Of a DNA stretch of 64,000 bases, positions 35,796 through 44,327 are shown piece after piece; positions within the stretch are counted from its first letter, which is position 1; every line of letters starts with the position of its first letter. The translations under genes and the position numbers were made by a program. The stretch comes from G963691885 sp963691885 (GTDB lineage: Bacteria > Pseudomonadota > Alphaproteobacteria > UBA8366 > Aestuariispiraceae): assembly GCA_963691885.1 (NCBI GenBank), contig OY829843.1:434001-498000 (forward strand), written 5' to 3'. The notes below the pieces were generated by a model, which saw only the letters and a list, made by a program, of their open reading frames with translations, searched no databases and was not told where the DNA came from.

Positions 35796-36605
35796 CTAAT
35801 TCTCGAGGATGCGCGTCGGATCCGGTTTTGGCCCTACCCTGCCAATTCCCGGCAGTTTCAGGTTGAAATCAAGCGGATCGACGCCCAGCGTCAAACCGGC
35901 AATATTGACTTCCAACCCCTCCTCCACCGCAACCATCACGCCCAGCAAGCCAAACAACGAAAACTGGAAACCGGTCCCACTTGGTGTTTTGTCAAAAAAG
36001 GTGGTATGGCCCAGATAGTCCTTGCCGATAGCTGTGGACGGCAATGACATGCGCAGCTCTGGCACCTGACGCCCCACCCAACTGGTGAAACTGTTTGAGT
36101 TCGGGCCGGGCCATAAACCGTATTCACCACTGTAGGGATAAGACCGGGCAGCCGCATCGACCTTTGCGATGATCTCGTCAACGCCCTCGCCCTGAAGATC
36201 CGCAAGCAGTTCCGGTTTCGAGCCAAACCAATACCTGTCGGGAATGTCCCGCCGAATGACCAGGCCGTTCCCTGAATAGCGCGTTTGCCAGCCGATGATG
36301 TGGTAGACGGTATAAAACGACGCATTGGTCGGTTTCACCGAAATCCAGGTATGGACCCCGAACGCCCCGCGCCAGGAATAGGTGCGTGCCGCATAAACCT
36401 GCACGACAGCTTCTTTTGTGGTTTGCGGGTCCGGCGCCTGGCCGGAAGATCCTCGTTCAGCAGTACGCCAATCCGCGCTCAAACCATCCCCCGATCCCAA
36501 CAGATAAAGTGGACCCGCCAACAACAAGACAAGCACGAAAAGCAATCGCGCAGACAGGCGGCCCATCCAAAGTAAGAAGCGTCTCATACTTATATCAAAG
36601 TCCAA
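35796..36605 (-). CDS. DUF3750 family membrane-anchored protein
   Basis: 269 residues with an N-terminal transmembrane segment (ARLLFVLVLLLAGPLYLLG) and a large periplasmic domain of DUF3750. Conserved-looking features are YSWRGAFGVHTWISVKP and GPNSNSFTSWVGRQVPEL. The His/Trp-rich HTW and the NSNSF motifs could be catalytic but no function is known to me. The C-terminus has a short hydrophobic stretch (FSLFGLLGVMVAVEEGL). Confidence 0.82.
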   Translation of the reverse strand: MDFDISMRRFLLWMGRLSARLLFVLVLLLAGPLYLLGSGDGLSADWRTAERGSSGQAPDPQTTKEAVVQVYAARTYSWRGAFGVHTWISVKPTNASFYTVYHIIGWQTRYSGNGLVIRRDIPDRYWFGSKPELLADLQGEGVDEIIAKVDAAARSYPYSGEYGLWPGPNSNSFTSWVGRQVPELRMSLPSTAIGKDYLGHTTFFDKTPSGTGFQFSLFGLLGVMVAVEEGLEVNIAGLTLGVDPLDFNLKLPGIGRVGPKPDPTRILEN

Positions 36606-36678
36606 TTGCCAATAACTTGCCCAATCACTTCTGGGTTATAGGGCGCAGATAGGTGCAAAATAGGGCACAAACAGTCCC

Positions 36679-37299
36679 CTAAGAGGGCGAAATGTCGCGC
36701 AGACGAATTGATTGTACGACATATTCTGCTTGACCCTCGCTCAATCCCTCGCCAGCTGGACTACAATAATACCCGTTCAGAACAGCATCCCCTGCGCCGG
36801 ATTCCCTCTGGATTGCCTGTTGAAAGACAACGCAGATGCGCCCCCGAGATGTAACGCGTCGCCAAAGCGCCGGGCCGTAATCATTGCGCGTCTCATATAA
36901 CGTCTCAAAGCCAAGGTTGGACCGTTCGACATCCCGCCACAAGGCAATCGAGTCTTTCGGGTCGGCGAATGACGAAACCTGCCCGCCATCAAATGCTTCT
37001 TTCAATACAAGAGACGCGTAGGCCGGATACCGTGGGCCACCCTCAAGAAAACGTCGTCTCTCAATCGTCCTGGCATCAAAATCCGCCTGTTCCGAAAATC
37101 GGTTGCTGCCACCGGAGAAGACATCAAGTGCGAGGTCGACTTCCAGCACGGGGCGACCCTCCTTCACCCTTTCAAGTTCCGTCTGCTGTTGCCGTTGCGT
37201 AAACGCCGGATCAAGCGGGTTCCAGCCCAATTCATTGCATCCGGCGAGGCACAGCCCCGCCAAAGACGCAAAAATAGTGAGCTTGATGTTGCAGCGCAT
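36679..37299 (-). CDS. Lipoprotein of unknown function
   Basis: 206 residues with signal and lipobox (IFASLAGLCLAGC, acylated Cys20). The mature part has no domain I can name; it contains Arg-rich and aromatic stretches and two Cys (RICVVFQQ and GYYCSPAG) likely to pair. Divergent from mipZ with 76 bp between. Outer-membrane or periplasmic. Confidence 0.75.
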   Translation of the reverse strand: MRCNIKLTIFASLAGLCLAGCNELGWNPLDPAFTQRQQQTELERVKEGRPVLEVDLALDVFSGGSNRFSEQADFDARTIERRRFLEGGPRYPAYASLVLKEAFDGGQVSSFADPKDSIALWRDVERSNLGFETLYETRNDYGPALWRRVTSRGRICVVFQQAIQRESGAGDAVLNGYYCSPAGEGLSEGQAEYVVQSIRLRDISPS

Positions 37300-37375
37300 G
37301 ATGAAAACCGTAACTTATAACAAAGCGGGCGTTAACGCGGATTCTTGCCCCAAAAGATCTTAACAAGGTATCGAT

Positions 37376-38260
37376 ATGTCAGACACGACAACAGGGGTCG
37401 AAACGACACCCGGCCAGCCGGTGGCAGGCATGACCGCCACGGAAAAACCCTATCCGCATACATTTGTTGTCGGCAATGAAAAAGGCGGCACGGGCAAGTC
37501 GACAACCACGATGCATATTATCGCGGGTCTACTGTATCAGGGATATACCGTCGGCAGCATTGATCTTGACGCCCGCCAGGGCACTCTAACCCGGTATATC
37601 GAGAACCGCCGGGACCGTGCCGCGCGGGAAGGCATCGAACTGAAAATGCCCGACCATATCGCCATTCTACCATCCCGAAACTCGAACAGGGCCGAAGCAG
37701 AAGCAGAAGAGGTGCAAGCTTTCTCCAACGCAATGGAATCGCTCATCGACTGTGACGCCATAGTAGTCGATACACCTGGTCGAGACAGCCATCTCAGCCG
37801 ATTGGGTCACCGGCATGCCAACACGCTGATCACACCTATCAACGACAGTTTCATCGACCTGGATGTGCTGGCGGTGGTTGACCCGGAAACGCTCCATATT
37901 CGCCATCCCAGCAAGTATTCCGAAATGGTATTTCAGGAAAAGATCGCCAGAGCGCGCCAGACCCGAATTAACCGGACCTTTGACTGGGTGGTGATTCGCA
38001 ATCGAATGAGCCAGCTGGACAGCCGGAACAAACAGGCGATGGATCAGGCCGTAAAAGAGCTGGAGAAGCGGATCGGCGTCCGCGCCGCACCCGGATTTTC
38101 CGAGCGTGTTATTTTTCGTGAACTCTTCCTGGACGGATTAACGCTGCTGGATCTGGGCAATCTCGCCTTTGCACAACGGATGAACATGTCCCATGTTGCC
38201 GCGCGTCAGGAACTGCGCGATCTCCTGCAAGCACTCGGTCTTCGGGACTTGAAGCTCTAG
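37376..38260 (+). CDS. mipZ: Division-plane positioning ATPase MipZ
   Basis: ParA/MinD-type P-loop ATPase that, in Caulobacter, forms a polar gradient via ParB and inhibits FtsZ away from midcell. 294 residues with deviant Walker A GNEKGGTGKST at 33-43 (signature Lys36, P-loop Lys41) and the MipZ-specific IDLDARQGTLTRYIENR. The absence of a C-terminal membrane-targeting helix separates it from MinD. The stop TAG is part of a palindromic repeat element. Confidence 0.93.
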   Translation: MSDTTTGVETTPGQPVAGMTATEKPYPHTFVVGNEKGGTGKSTTTMHIIAGLLYQGYTVGSIDLDARQGTLTRYIENRRDRAAREGIELKMPDHIAILPSRNSNRAEAEAEEVQAFSNAMESLIDCDAIVVDTPGRDSHLSRLGHRHANTLITPINDSFIDLDVLAVVDPETLHIRHPSKYSEMVFQEKIARARQTRINRTFDWVVIRNRMSQLDSRNKQAMDQAVKELEKRIGVRAAPGFSERVIFRELFLDGLTLLDLGNLAFAQRMNMSHVAARQELRDLLQALGLRDLKL

Positions 38261-38310
38261 AGCAACTTAGATCATCTCGTTTGCGTATAACTATACGCAA
38301 GCTGATCTAG
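38257..38310. repeat. Palindromic intergenic element, copy 1 (short form)
   Basis: A 54-bp CTAG-bounded element between mipZ and cheZ. It starts CTAGAGCAACTT and continues with a 40-bp core (38269-38308) that is 37/40 identical to 50624-50663. The core folds into a hairpin with AGATCA/TGATCT ends and an inner TTGCGTAT/ATACGCAA stem. Its left CTAG gives the mipZ stop and its right CTAG gives the cheZ stop, so it may act as a bidirectional terminator. Confidence 0.85.
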
Positions 38311-39086
38311 TCGAACATTGCGTCGATATCGTCTTGGGTCAGTCCCAGGTTATCCAGTTGCGGCCCTTCGAGAAGTGCTGCGTCGCCATCTACGACTTCT
38401 TCACCTGGCAGCGGCAGATAGGAAAAGGCCTCGACGCCCCAGATGTCGATCATCGCTTTAACCCGGTCTTCGATGAATTTCATCGCATTGACGACTTTGT
38501 TAATGCGCTGACCGGTAATGTCCTGAAAGTTGCAGGCCTCCAGAATGGCGATTGTCTTGGCCTCTATCAGATCGACTGTCGCGCGGTGTTCATCATCCAA
38601 CTCGCTGTCCCCGCGGAACCGTTCGAGCAGAACCGATATTTCCTCACTCGCATGCAGGATCGTATCCGTCGCTTTTTCTGTTGCGGCAACAATCGCGTCC
38701 AGCTCGTTCGTCGCGCTCAGAATTGTGTCCTTCTCGTCATCGGCCAGGGGATGACGAAGAGAGGCAAGTTCAACCTTCGTCTTACCGATTTCCTTAACAA
38801 GACGCGCCACTTCAACACGGATATGCTGGTCTTCTTCTTCACCTGGAAGGCCCGGAGTAATGCCCTCAATCGCATCGAACCGGGCATGAAGGTCTTCTAT
38901 GCGCTGCAGCAATATGTCCGGAACCGAAAACTCACTCGCTTGAGGTGGTGTGCCGTTCGGGAGCGCCTGCTGACGGTTCTTAACAAACCGCTCAACCCGG
39001 AATGTCTTGCGCTGCTGCCCGTTTAGAATGGCCTTATCCGCTGCATAACTGTGGTCATTCTCCAAATCCTGTCCTTCGCGCATCAT
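38307..39086 (-). CDS. cheZ: CheY-phosphatase CheZ with FliM-like C-terminal tail
   Basis: Removes phosphate from CheY-P in chemotaxis. The 259 residues (ATG 39086; a TTG 27 bp upstream is also in frame) are helical and hold the CheZ catalytic block AILEACNFQDITGQRINKVV, where Asp189 and Gln193 match the Asp143/Gln147 pair of E. coli. The C-terminus ends GLTQDDIDAMFD, which resembles the CheY-binding EIDALL-type motif at the FliM N-terminus instead of the E. coli CheZ tail. No other che gene is in the window. The stop is provided by the repeat. Confidence 0.88.
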   Translation of the reverse strand: MMREGQDLENDHSYAADKAILNGQQRKTFRVERFVKNRQQALPNGTPPQASEFSVPDILLQRIEDLHARFDAIEGITPGLPGEEEDQHIRVEVARLVKEIGKTKVELASLRHPLADDEKDTILSATNELDAIVAATEKATDTILHASEEISVLLERFRGDSELDDEHRATVDLIEAKTIAILEACNFQDITGQRINKVVNAMKFIEDRVKAMIDIWGVEAFSYLPLPGEEVVDGDAALLEGPQLDNLGLTQDDIDAMFD

Positions 39087-39192
39087 CTCAGAAGATCCCC
39101 AAACTCTGCCCAAAACCCAAGAAACACAATCTCGCCAGATCGTGTCTCCTACCTCTCTTGGATCAAGCTACGCGATATCGGTTACCGAATGC

Positions 39193-39207
39193 TTAACAGA
39201 GGGTTTA
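39193..39207 (+). promoter_or_regulatory. Near-consensus CtrA site between cheZ and the VWA gene
   Basis: TTAACAGAGGGTTTA differs from the CtrA consensus TTAA-N7-TTAA at one position. It lies in the divergent intergenic region. CtrA controls motility genes in several alphaproteobacteria; a single imperfect site is weak evidence. Confidence 0.3.
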
Positions 39208-39272
39208 GAATTCTGAATTTTATGTGACAAAATGACGTCGAAAACCAAGCTGCTCAGCCCTATATCATAATC

Positions 39273-40013
39273 ATGTCAAAGAACACGCCAGACCGGACAA
39301 ACACGAACGCGCCAGCCCAGACAGGGCAGGATGCGACGGGCGATGTTGCCGCTTTCCTGAAAAAGGTGCGGGCCACCCCGTCTAGTCCTCGCCCGAGCGG
39401 CGGACGCGGGCGATTGATCTTTGCCATGGACGCGACCGCCAGTCGGGAACCAAGCTGGGACATGGCCTGTCAAATTCAGGGTGAGATGTTCAATGCGACC
39501 AAAACCCATGGTGGATTGGACGTGCAGCTGGTGTTCTATCGCGGTTTCGGAGAATGCAAGGCGAGCTCCTGGGCCGGTGATGCCACAGCGCTTGCACGAT
39601 TGATGACCTCCGTTCGGTGTCGGGCCGGAAAGACCCAGATCAACCGCATCCTGAAGCACGCAATTGGTGAACAGGCCAAAAACAGCGTCGGTGCCCTCGT
39701 ATTCGTCGGGGACTGCTTTGAGGAGGAAATCGATCACGTCTGCCATACGGCGGGTGAACTGGGCCTGCTAAATGTCCCAGTCTTTATGTTTCACGAGGGC
39801 CATGACCCCATCGCGGCGCGCGCATTCCGCGAAATCGCCAGGCTTACTGGTGGCGCCTATTGTCCTTTTGATGCCTCCAGTGCGTCACAATTAAAGGAAC
39901 TGCTTTCCGCCGTCGCCGTATATGCATCCGGTGGAAGGGCAGCCCTTGCGGATTACAGCGCTCAGAAGGGTGGTGAAGTCCTGCGTCTGACACAACAGAT
40001 CAGATCGCGATAG
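39273..40013 (+). CDS. VWA-domain protein
   Basis: 246 residues. After a disordered 45-residue start, a von Willebrand A-like domain runs from RGRLIFAMDATASREPSWD, with the metal site DxTxS at Asp53, Thr55, Ser57 (Thr in place of the usual Ser), to IARLTGGAYCPFD. GALVFVGDCFEEE is a further strand-loop. No signal peptide or membrane segment, so cytoplasmic. It ends 13 bp before the J-protein gene, likely one operon. Function unknown. Confidence 0.85.
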   Translation: MSKNTPDRTNTNAPAQTGQDATGDVAAFLKKVRATPSSPRPSGGRGRLIFAMDATASREPSWDMACQIQGEMFNATKTHGGLDVQLVFYRGFGECKASSWAGDATALARLMTSVRCRAGKTQINRILKHAIGEQAKNSVGALVFVGDCFEEEIDHVCHTAGELGLLNVPVFMFHEGHDPIAARAFREIARLTGGAYCPFDASSASQLKELLSAVAVYASGGRAALADYSAQKGGEVLRLTQQIRSR

Positions 40014-40026
40014 GGGTCATCGGACC

Positions 40027-40755
40027 ATGACATATCTCTTGCTCGGCTTTGGTCTGGTGCTTCTGCTCTATGTCGCCCTGAACGCCTACGCCAATGCGTC
40101 GCCGCAATCACTACTGCGCGCTATCAAATGGGTTGTTGCAGGCTTCGCAGCGCTCGTCGCCCTGTTCTTGATCGCAACCGGCCGATTCGGCTTGTTATGG
40201 GTGGTCCTGATGGGGGCGTTGCCCTGGATCAGCCGGATCGGAAATCTGGCAAGCATCTGGCGAAACCTTAAAGGGCCCAGCGCCGGACAGAGTAGCACAG
40301 TTCGGACCGCGATGCTGGCCATGTCCCTAGATCATGACAGCGGCAGGATGGATGGTGTCGTGCTGACCGGTCCTTATAAGGATCGACGACTGGCCGATAT
40401 GCCCCTTCCGGAACTGCAGGACCTGTTGAACCAGGCCGTGATCGACGACCCCAAATCCGTTGAACTGCTGGAAGCCTATCTGGATCGGGAATATCCGGGT
40501 CAATGGCGTGGCTTTGAGTCGCAAAACGCTGGCGGATCAGACAACACTTCCGGGGCCGGAACTTCCAACCGGCGCGGTGGTCCAATGGACCGTGCAGAGG
40601 CCCTGGCCCTCCTCGGTCTCGATGAAGGCGCAACGGAAGAAGAAATTCGCAGCGCCCATCGTCGCATGATGAAAACAGCACATCCCGATGCCGGTGGCTC
40701 AGATTATCTGGCCGCCCGCATTAATGAGGCAAAAGACGTGCTGTTGGGTGCGTGA
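40027..40755 (+). CDS. Membrane-anchored J-protein (TimB/Tim14-like)
   Basis: 242 residues: two N-terminal transmembrane segments (1-20 and about 33-66), a middle domain (about 90-160) and a C-terminal J-domain with HPD at 219-221. The J-domain end HPDAGGSDYLAARINEAKDVLL closely resembles mitochondrial Tim14/Pam18 (HPDKGGS...INEAK), the family whose bacterial members are called TimB. Likely stimulates DnaK at the inner membrane. Co-transcribed with the VWA gene. Confidence 0.88.
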   Translation: MTYLLLGFGLVLLLYVALNAYANASPQSLLRAIKWVVAGFAALVALFLIATGRFGLLWVVLMGALPWISRIGNLASIWRNLKGPSAGQSSTVRTAMLAMSLDHDSGRMDGVVLTGPYKDRRLADMPLPELQDLLNQAVIDDPKSVELLEAYLDREYPGQWRGFESQNAGGSDNTSGAGTSNRRGGPMDRAEALALLGLDEGATEEEIRSAHRRMMKTAHPDAGGSDYLAARINEAKDVLLGA

Positions 40756-40761
40756 TCAGGA

Positions 40762-41745
40762 TCAACCATTTGGCAGCATCAGAATTTTGCCGCCGCGCCC
40801 TTCACGCTCCGCATGGGCAACCGCCTCTGAAATCTGATCAAGTGTATAACGCGCCTCAATCGGCACCGATATGGACCCGTCGGCGACAAATCCGGTGAGC
40901 TCTGCATACAACGCTTCGACGTCTGGCCGCGCCATGCCGCCCAGTTTCTTCGCCAGCCAGAACCCTGTAAGTGATTTGGACTGAAACACGGTCTGGTCGG
41001 TGGTCAACATGCAAGGGTCACCGGACAACATCCCGTAATTCACAACAACCCCGCCATCGGCAAGGCAGGAAGCAAGGCGGATCACCGCCTCACCCGCCAC
41101 CGCATCTATGCCCAGGCGAATATCGGCACCACCAGTCGCCTCTTTCACGCGATCAACGATCTCGTCCCCATCAATCAGAGCCACATCGCCACCCTGCCCC
41201 AGGCAGTAATCCACAGCGGATTGACGACGAACCAGACTGACAGTTTTCAGTCCCCGTGCCTTGGCCAGGCGGATCAGGGAGGTTCCAACGCCCGAGTTTC
41301 CAGTATTCTGAATGACCCAGTCACCGGGCTTCAGATCAACATAATCCCGCAGCATCAAAAAGGCGGTAGCCGGGTTGACCTTCAGCATCGCTGCCTGTTC
41401 CAGATCAATCGCAGGATCCAGTTTGATCACCTCCGCCTCGGTCATCATCAGTCGCTCGACCCAGTTTGTTCGCGCCAGTGTCATCACCTTATCGCCAACT
41501 GCAACGCTTGTGACATCAGGTCCGATGGCTGCGATTGTCCCCGCCCCTTCAATGCCCAAGGGCGCGGGCAATGGCGGCGTGGCCGCATATTCGCCCTTCA
41601 TGATCAGGATTTCCGCCGGATTGATTGGACCGGCCGCAACCTCAACAACAACCTGACCCGGTCCGGGGGCGGGCAGATCCGCAACTTCAACGCATTTGAC
41701 GACGTCCGGCGCGTTACCGATGGCTGTCAATTGAACCTGTTTCAT
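40762..41745 (-). CDS. MDR-family quinone/enoyl reductase-like oxidoreductase
   Basis: 327-residue medium-chain reductase with a GroES-like N-domain (LGIEGAGTIAAIGPDVTSVAVGDKV) and a Rossmann domain (NTGNSGVGTSLIRLAKARG). No zinc-binding Cys/His set, so an NADPH-dependent enoyl or quinone reductase of the MECR/ETR1 kind. Pairs with the SDR gene 47 bp upstream on the same strand. Substrate unknown. Confidence 0.88.
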   Translation of the reverse strand: MKQVQLTAIGNAPDVVKCVEVADLPAPGPGQVVVEVAAGPINPAEILIMKGEYAATPPLPAPLGIEGAGTIAAIGPDVTSVAVGDKVMTLARTNWVERLMMTEAEVIKLDPAIDLEQAAMLKVNPATAFLMLRDYVDLKPGDWVIQNTGNSGVGTSLIRLAKARGLKTVSLVRRQSAVDYCLGQGGDVALIDGDEIVDRVKEATGGADIRLGIDAVAGEAVIRLASCLADGGVVVNYGMLSGDPCMLTTDQTVFQSKSLTGFWLAKKLGGMARPDVEALYAELTGFVADGSISVPIEARYTLDQISEAVAHAEREGRGGKILMLPNG

Positions 41746-41792
41746 GATTGCTTTTGTCCCTCAGGTAAATTCTTGCAGATCCTCGTCACCGA

Positions 41793-42578
41793 TTAGATCG
41801 CGAAATTGGCGACCCCGCCATCCACCAGCAAGTTCTGGCCCGTGATGTATCCAGCTGGCGCAGAACAAAGGAAGGCGCAGGCAGCCCCGAATTCTTCGGT
41901 TGTACCGGCCCGGCCCGCCGGGATTTGTGCCTCGCGATCGGCCAGCACTTCCTCGGCGGTACGACCCGTCATTTCGGCTTGCTTGGCCAAGCCGCCACGA
42001 AACCGATCGGTGTCCATAAAGCCCGGCAACAACCCGTTGATTGTTACATTGTGCTGAGCAACGGATCGGGACACACCGGCCATGAAAGCGGTCAAACCGG
42101 CGCGCGCACCACTGGAAAGGTCCAGGCCGAAGATCGGCATTTTCACCGAGAGGGAAGTGATGTTGACGATTCGACCAAATTTGCGCTCGCACATGCCATC
42201 AATGACGGCCTGGGTCAGTTCGATTGGCGCAACCATATTCATGGTCACCCCCTCCAGCATCGCGTCGCGGTCAATGCCCCTAAAATCCTTTAGAGGGGGC
42301 CCGCCATTGTTGTTCACAAGAATATCTGGATTGGGGCACGCCTCCAAAAGCGCTGCCTGGCCTTCCTTGGACGAAACGTCTGCAATCACCGGTTTAACAG
42401 TGGCTCCATCCGTCGCTACAGCGCGAATCTCGTCGGCCGTGGCGGCCAGAACATCCGGGTTTTGACCATTGATGACGACGGAAACACCGTTTTGCGCCAA
42501 GGCCATAGCACAGCCTTTCCCCAATCCGCGACTGGATGCACAGACGATTGCGTTCTTCCCTGAAAGCCCCAAATCCAT
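41793..42578 (-). CDS. SDR-family protein lacking the catalytic Tyr and Lys
   Basis: 261 residues from ATG 42578, preceded by AAAAGGGGATTTTGAC. The nucleotide loop is VCASSRGLGKG (Cys-Ala-Ser-Ser in place of TGxxxG) and NNNGGPP replaces NNAG. At the active site, the Ser in TSLSVKM is followed by SSGAR in place of YxxxK. It resembles a BKR-like SDR subgroup that lacks the classical tetrad. C-terminal GQNLLVDGGVANFAI is normal. Catalysis by another mechanism or a non-enzymatic role is possible. Confidence 0.85.
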   Translation of the reverse strand: MDLGLSGKNAIVCASSRGLGKGCAMALAQNGVSVVINGQNPDVLAATADEIRAVATDGATVKPVIADVSSKEGQAALLEACPNPDILVNNNGGPPLKDFRGIDRDAMLEGVTMNMVAPIELTQAVIDGMCERKFGRIVNITSLSVKMPIFGLDLSSGARAGLTAFMAGVSRSVAQHNVTINGLLPGFMDTDRFRGGLAKQAEMTGRTAEEVLADREAQIPAGRAGTTEEFGAACAFLCSAPAGYITGQNLLVDGGVANFAI

Positions 42579-42872
42579 GTCAAAAATCCCCTTTTTGGTG
42601 GTGCAAAATAAGAAAAAAACCAGCCAATTAATCGGTAATACCAATTTTTTCTGGTTATTCCTTTTGATATCTAGCAATATCCGCAAACGCAAACGCAGCT
42701 TTTGCCAGATTTTATTACTTTTGAGTTGTCTAAAGTGTGGAAATTGGCTTGAGTTTGTAAAAGACCTCCATCCAAGAAGGGGTTACTCACAAATCAACGT
42801 CGTGGTGGTTCTCACTACGATTTATTTAGGGAAATCAGTTTTTACGAGCTGATCTTAATCTGGGAGGAACGG
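42579..42872. promoter_or_regulatory. Divergent control region of the TRAP cluster
   Basis: 294 bp AT-rich region between the SDR and the TRAP binding-protein gene. It contains GGTAATACC at 42634-42642, a palindrome like GntR/FCD operators, with a related TGGTTATT 10 bases on, and repeats of GCAAAC near 42685. No ORF or clear -35/-10 pair stands out. The TRAP gene ribosome site is GGGAGGAACGG. Confidence 0.4.
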
Positions 42873-43925
42873 ATGAAATTATCCAATCTGCTGAAAACAA
42901 CGGCCATTGTCGGCATCGCTGGCGCCTTCACCATTGGCGCTCTTGATGTTGCTGAGGCCAAAACCCGCTGGAAACTTCACAGCGCATGGGGTCAGAAGAT
43001 CTTCGTGATCGGCCCGGGACCTCACAACGTTGCTGACGACATCAATGTCATGTCCGATGGCGATTTCGACATCAAAGTGTTTGAGCCAGGCGCGCTTGTC
43101 CCGGCCAACAACTACTACGAGCCGGTCTCCAAAGGCGCGCTTGACGCAGCTTGGGGTACACCGGGCTATCACGCCGGTCGTGACGACGCTTATTCCTTCT
43201 TCTCTGCTGTTCCTTTCGGTCCAGCCGGTCCGGAATACACAGCATGGTTCCGTTATGGTGGTGGTCAGGAACTGGCTGAAGAGCTGTACAACGCTGACAA
43301 CATCAAATTTAACCTCTGCAACATGATTGCACCGGAAAGCTCGGGCTGGTTCCGTAAGGAAATCAACTCGGTTGAAGACCTCAAAGGTCTGAAAATGCGC
43401 TTCTTCGGTCTTGGCGCGAAGGTTATGGAAAAGTTCGGTGTGTCCACACAGCTTCTCGCTGGCGGTGACATCTATCCGGCTCTTGAGCGTGGTACCATCG
43501 ATGCAACCGAGTTCTCCATGCCTGCCATGGATAAGGATTATGGTTTCTATCAGATCGCCAAGCACAACTACTTCCCTGGTTGGCATCAGCAGGCCACAAC
43601 TGGTGAGCTGCTCGTCAACATGGACAAGTGGAACGGCATCTCTGACGCACAGCGCCGTATGATCACGGTTGCTTGTGAAGCACAGGTTCTGCACGGCATC
43701 GCCGAAACAGAAGCTGGTCAGGGCGCACCGATGGCTTTCCATCGTGAAAAAGGCGTAACCATCCACCGCTGGCCCGATTCGATGATCGACCAGTTCCGTG
43801 GTGCATGGCAGGAAGTTGAAAAAGAGCTGATCGGTGCGAACCCGAAAGCAGCTAAAGTTCACGCTTCCTACAAAGCTTTCCGTGACGAGTTCGCGGTATG
43901 GCGTGAAAACGGTTATCTGCGCTAA
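42873..43925 (+). CDS. TRAP transporter substrate-binding protein
   Basis: 350-residue DctP/TAXI-class periplasmic binding protein with signal peptide ending DVAEA-KTRWKL. Core features: FEPGALVPANNYYEPVSKGAL, MIAPESSGWFRKEINSVEDL and RFFGLGAKVMEKFG with the conserved Arg that binds substrate carboxylate, then LAGGDIYPALERGTIDATEF. It resembles the 2-oxo acid/lactate-type TRAP binding proteins. Codon choice is more biased than in neighbours, consistent with high expression. A hairpin follows it. Confidence 0.94.
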   Translation: MKLSNLLKTTAIVGIAGAFTIGALDVAEAKTRWKLHSAWGQKIFVIGPGPHNVADDINVMSDGDFDIKVFEPGALVPANNYYEPVSKGALDAAWGTPGYHAGRDDAYSFFSAVPFGPAGPEYTAWFRYGGGQELAEELYNADNIKFNLCNMIAPESSGWFRKEINSVEDLKGLKMRFFGLGAKVMEKFGVSTQLLAGGDIYPALERGTIDATEFSMPAMDKDYGFYQIAKHNYFPGWHQQATTGELLVNMDKWNGISDAQRRMITVACEAQVLHGIAETEAGQGAPMAFHREKGVTIHRWPDSMIDQFRGAWQEVEKELIGANPKAAKVHASYKAFRDEFAVWRENGYLR

Positions 43926-43992
43926 GCCGAACGGCTTAACCATAGATGCCGCATCATTGACCGCATAAATGTGGCGATGATGTAAGAAAGGC

Positions 43993-44024
43993 GGGACGCC
44001 GCAGTCCAAAAACCGCGGCGTCCC
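43993..44024 (+). terminator. Hairpin after the TRAP binding-protein gene
   Basis: Perfect 10-bp stem GGGACGCCGC/GCGGCGTCCC with a 12-base loop, then AATTTCTT. A partial terminator or stabiliser to keep the binding protein more abundant than the membrane subunits. The rest of the 402 bp gap up to 44328 has no ORF; it holds a small ACCCC/GGGGT hairpin at 44215-44231 and the GGGAGG ribosome site of dctQ. Confidence 0.75.
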
Positions 44025-44327
44025 AATTTCTTAAAAGAGAACCGCGCAGCCCTGATCAGCCCATTTGGAGATCGGAGCACCTAGAAAAGCAGCGGAAATA
44101 CAAAGAAAACAAACGGTCACAAGAAAACAGGCGTTGATATAAGGCGTCTTTCTGGCAATAAGTCTCTCCGAGCTCAGTCAGAAACATTCAGACCGAAAAT
44201 GTGACGATTGGTTCACCCCAGGGTACGGGGTTTGGAAAAACAGAATTTGGACCGGGTGCAGGGTCCGCGCCGAGTGCGCGTCATGGGCTGAATTGCGGCC
44301 AGCACCACATCGGTTCGGGAGGTTTTA

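Noticed and set aside
42873..43925. Foreign origin of the TRAP binding-protein gene from its different codon use
   Set aside because: The codon bias is the kind seen in abundant periplasmic binding proteins and the rest of the operon looks native.
42879..44009. A 376-codon open frame antisense to the TRAP binding-protein gene
   Set aside because: The sense frame has signal peptide and TRAP motifs and strongly biased codons; the antisense frame has no ribosome site or recognisable sequence and is a shadow of codon bias.
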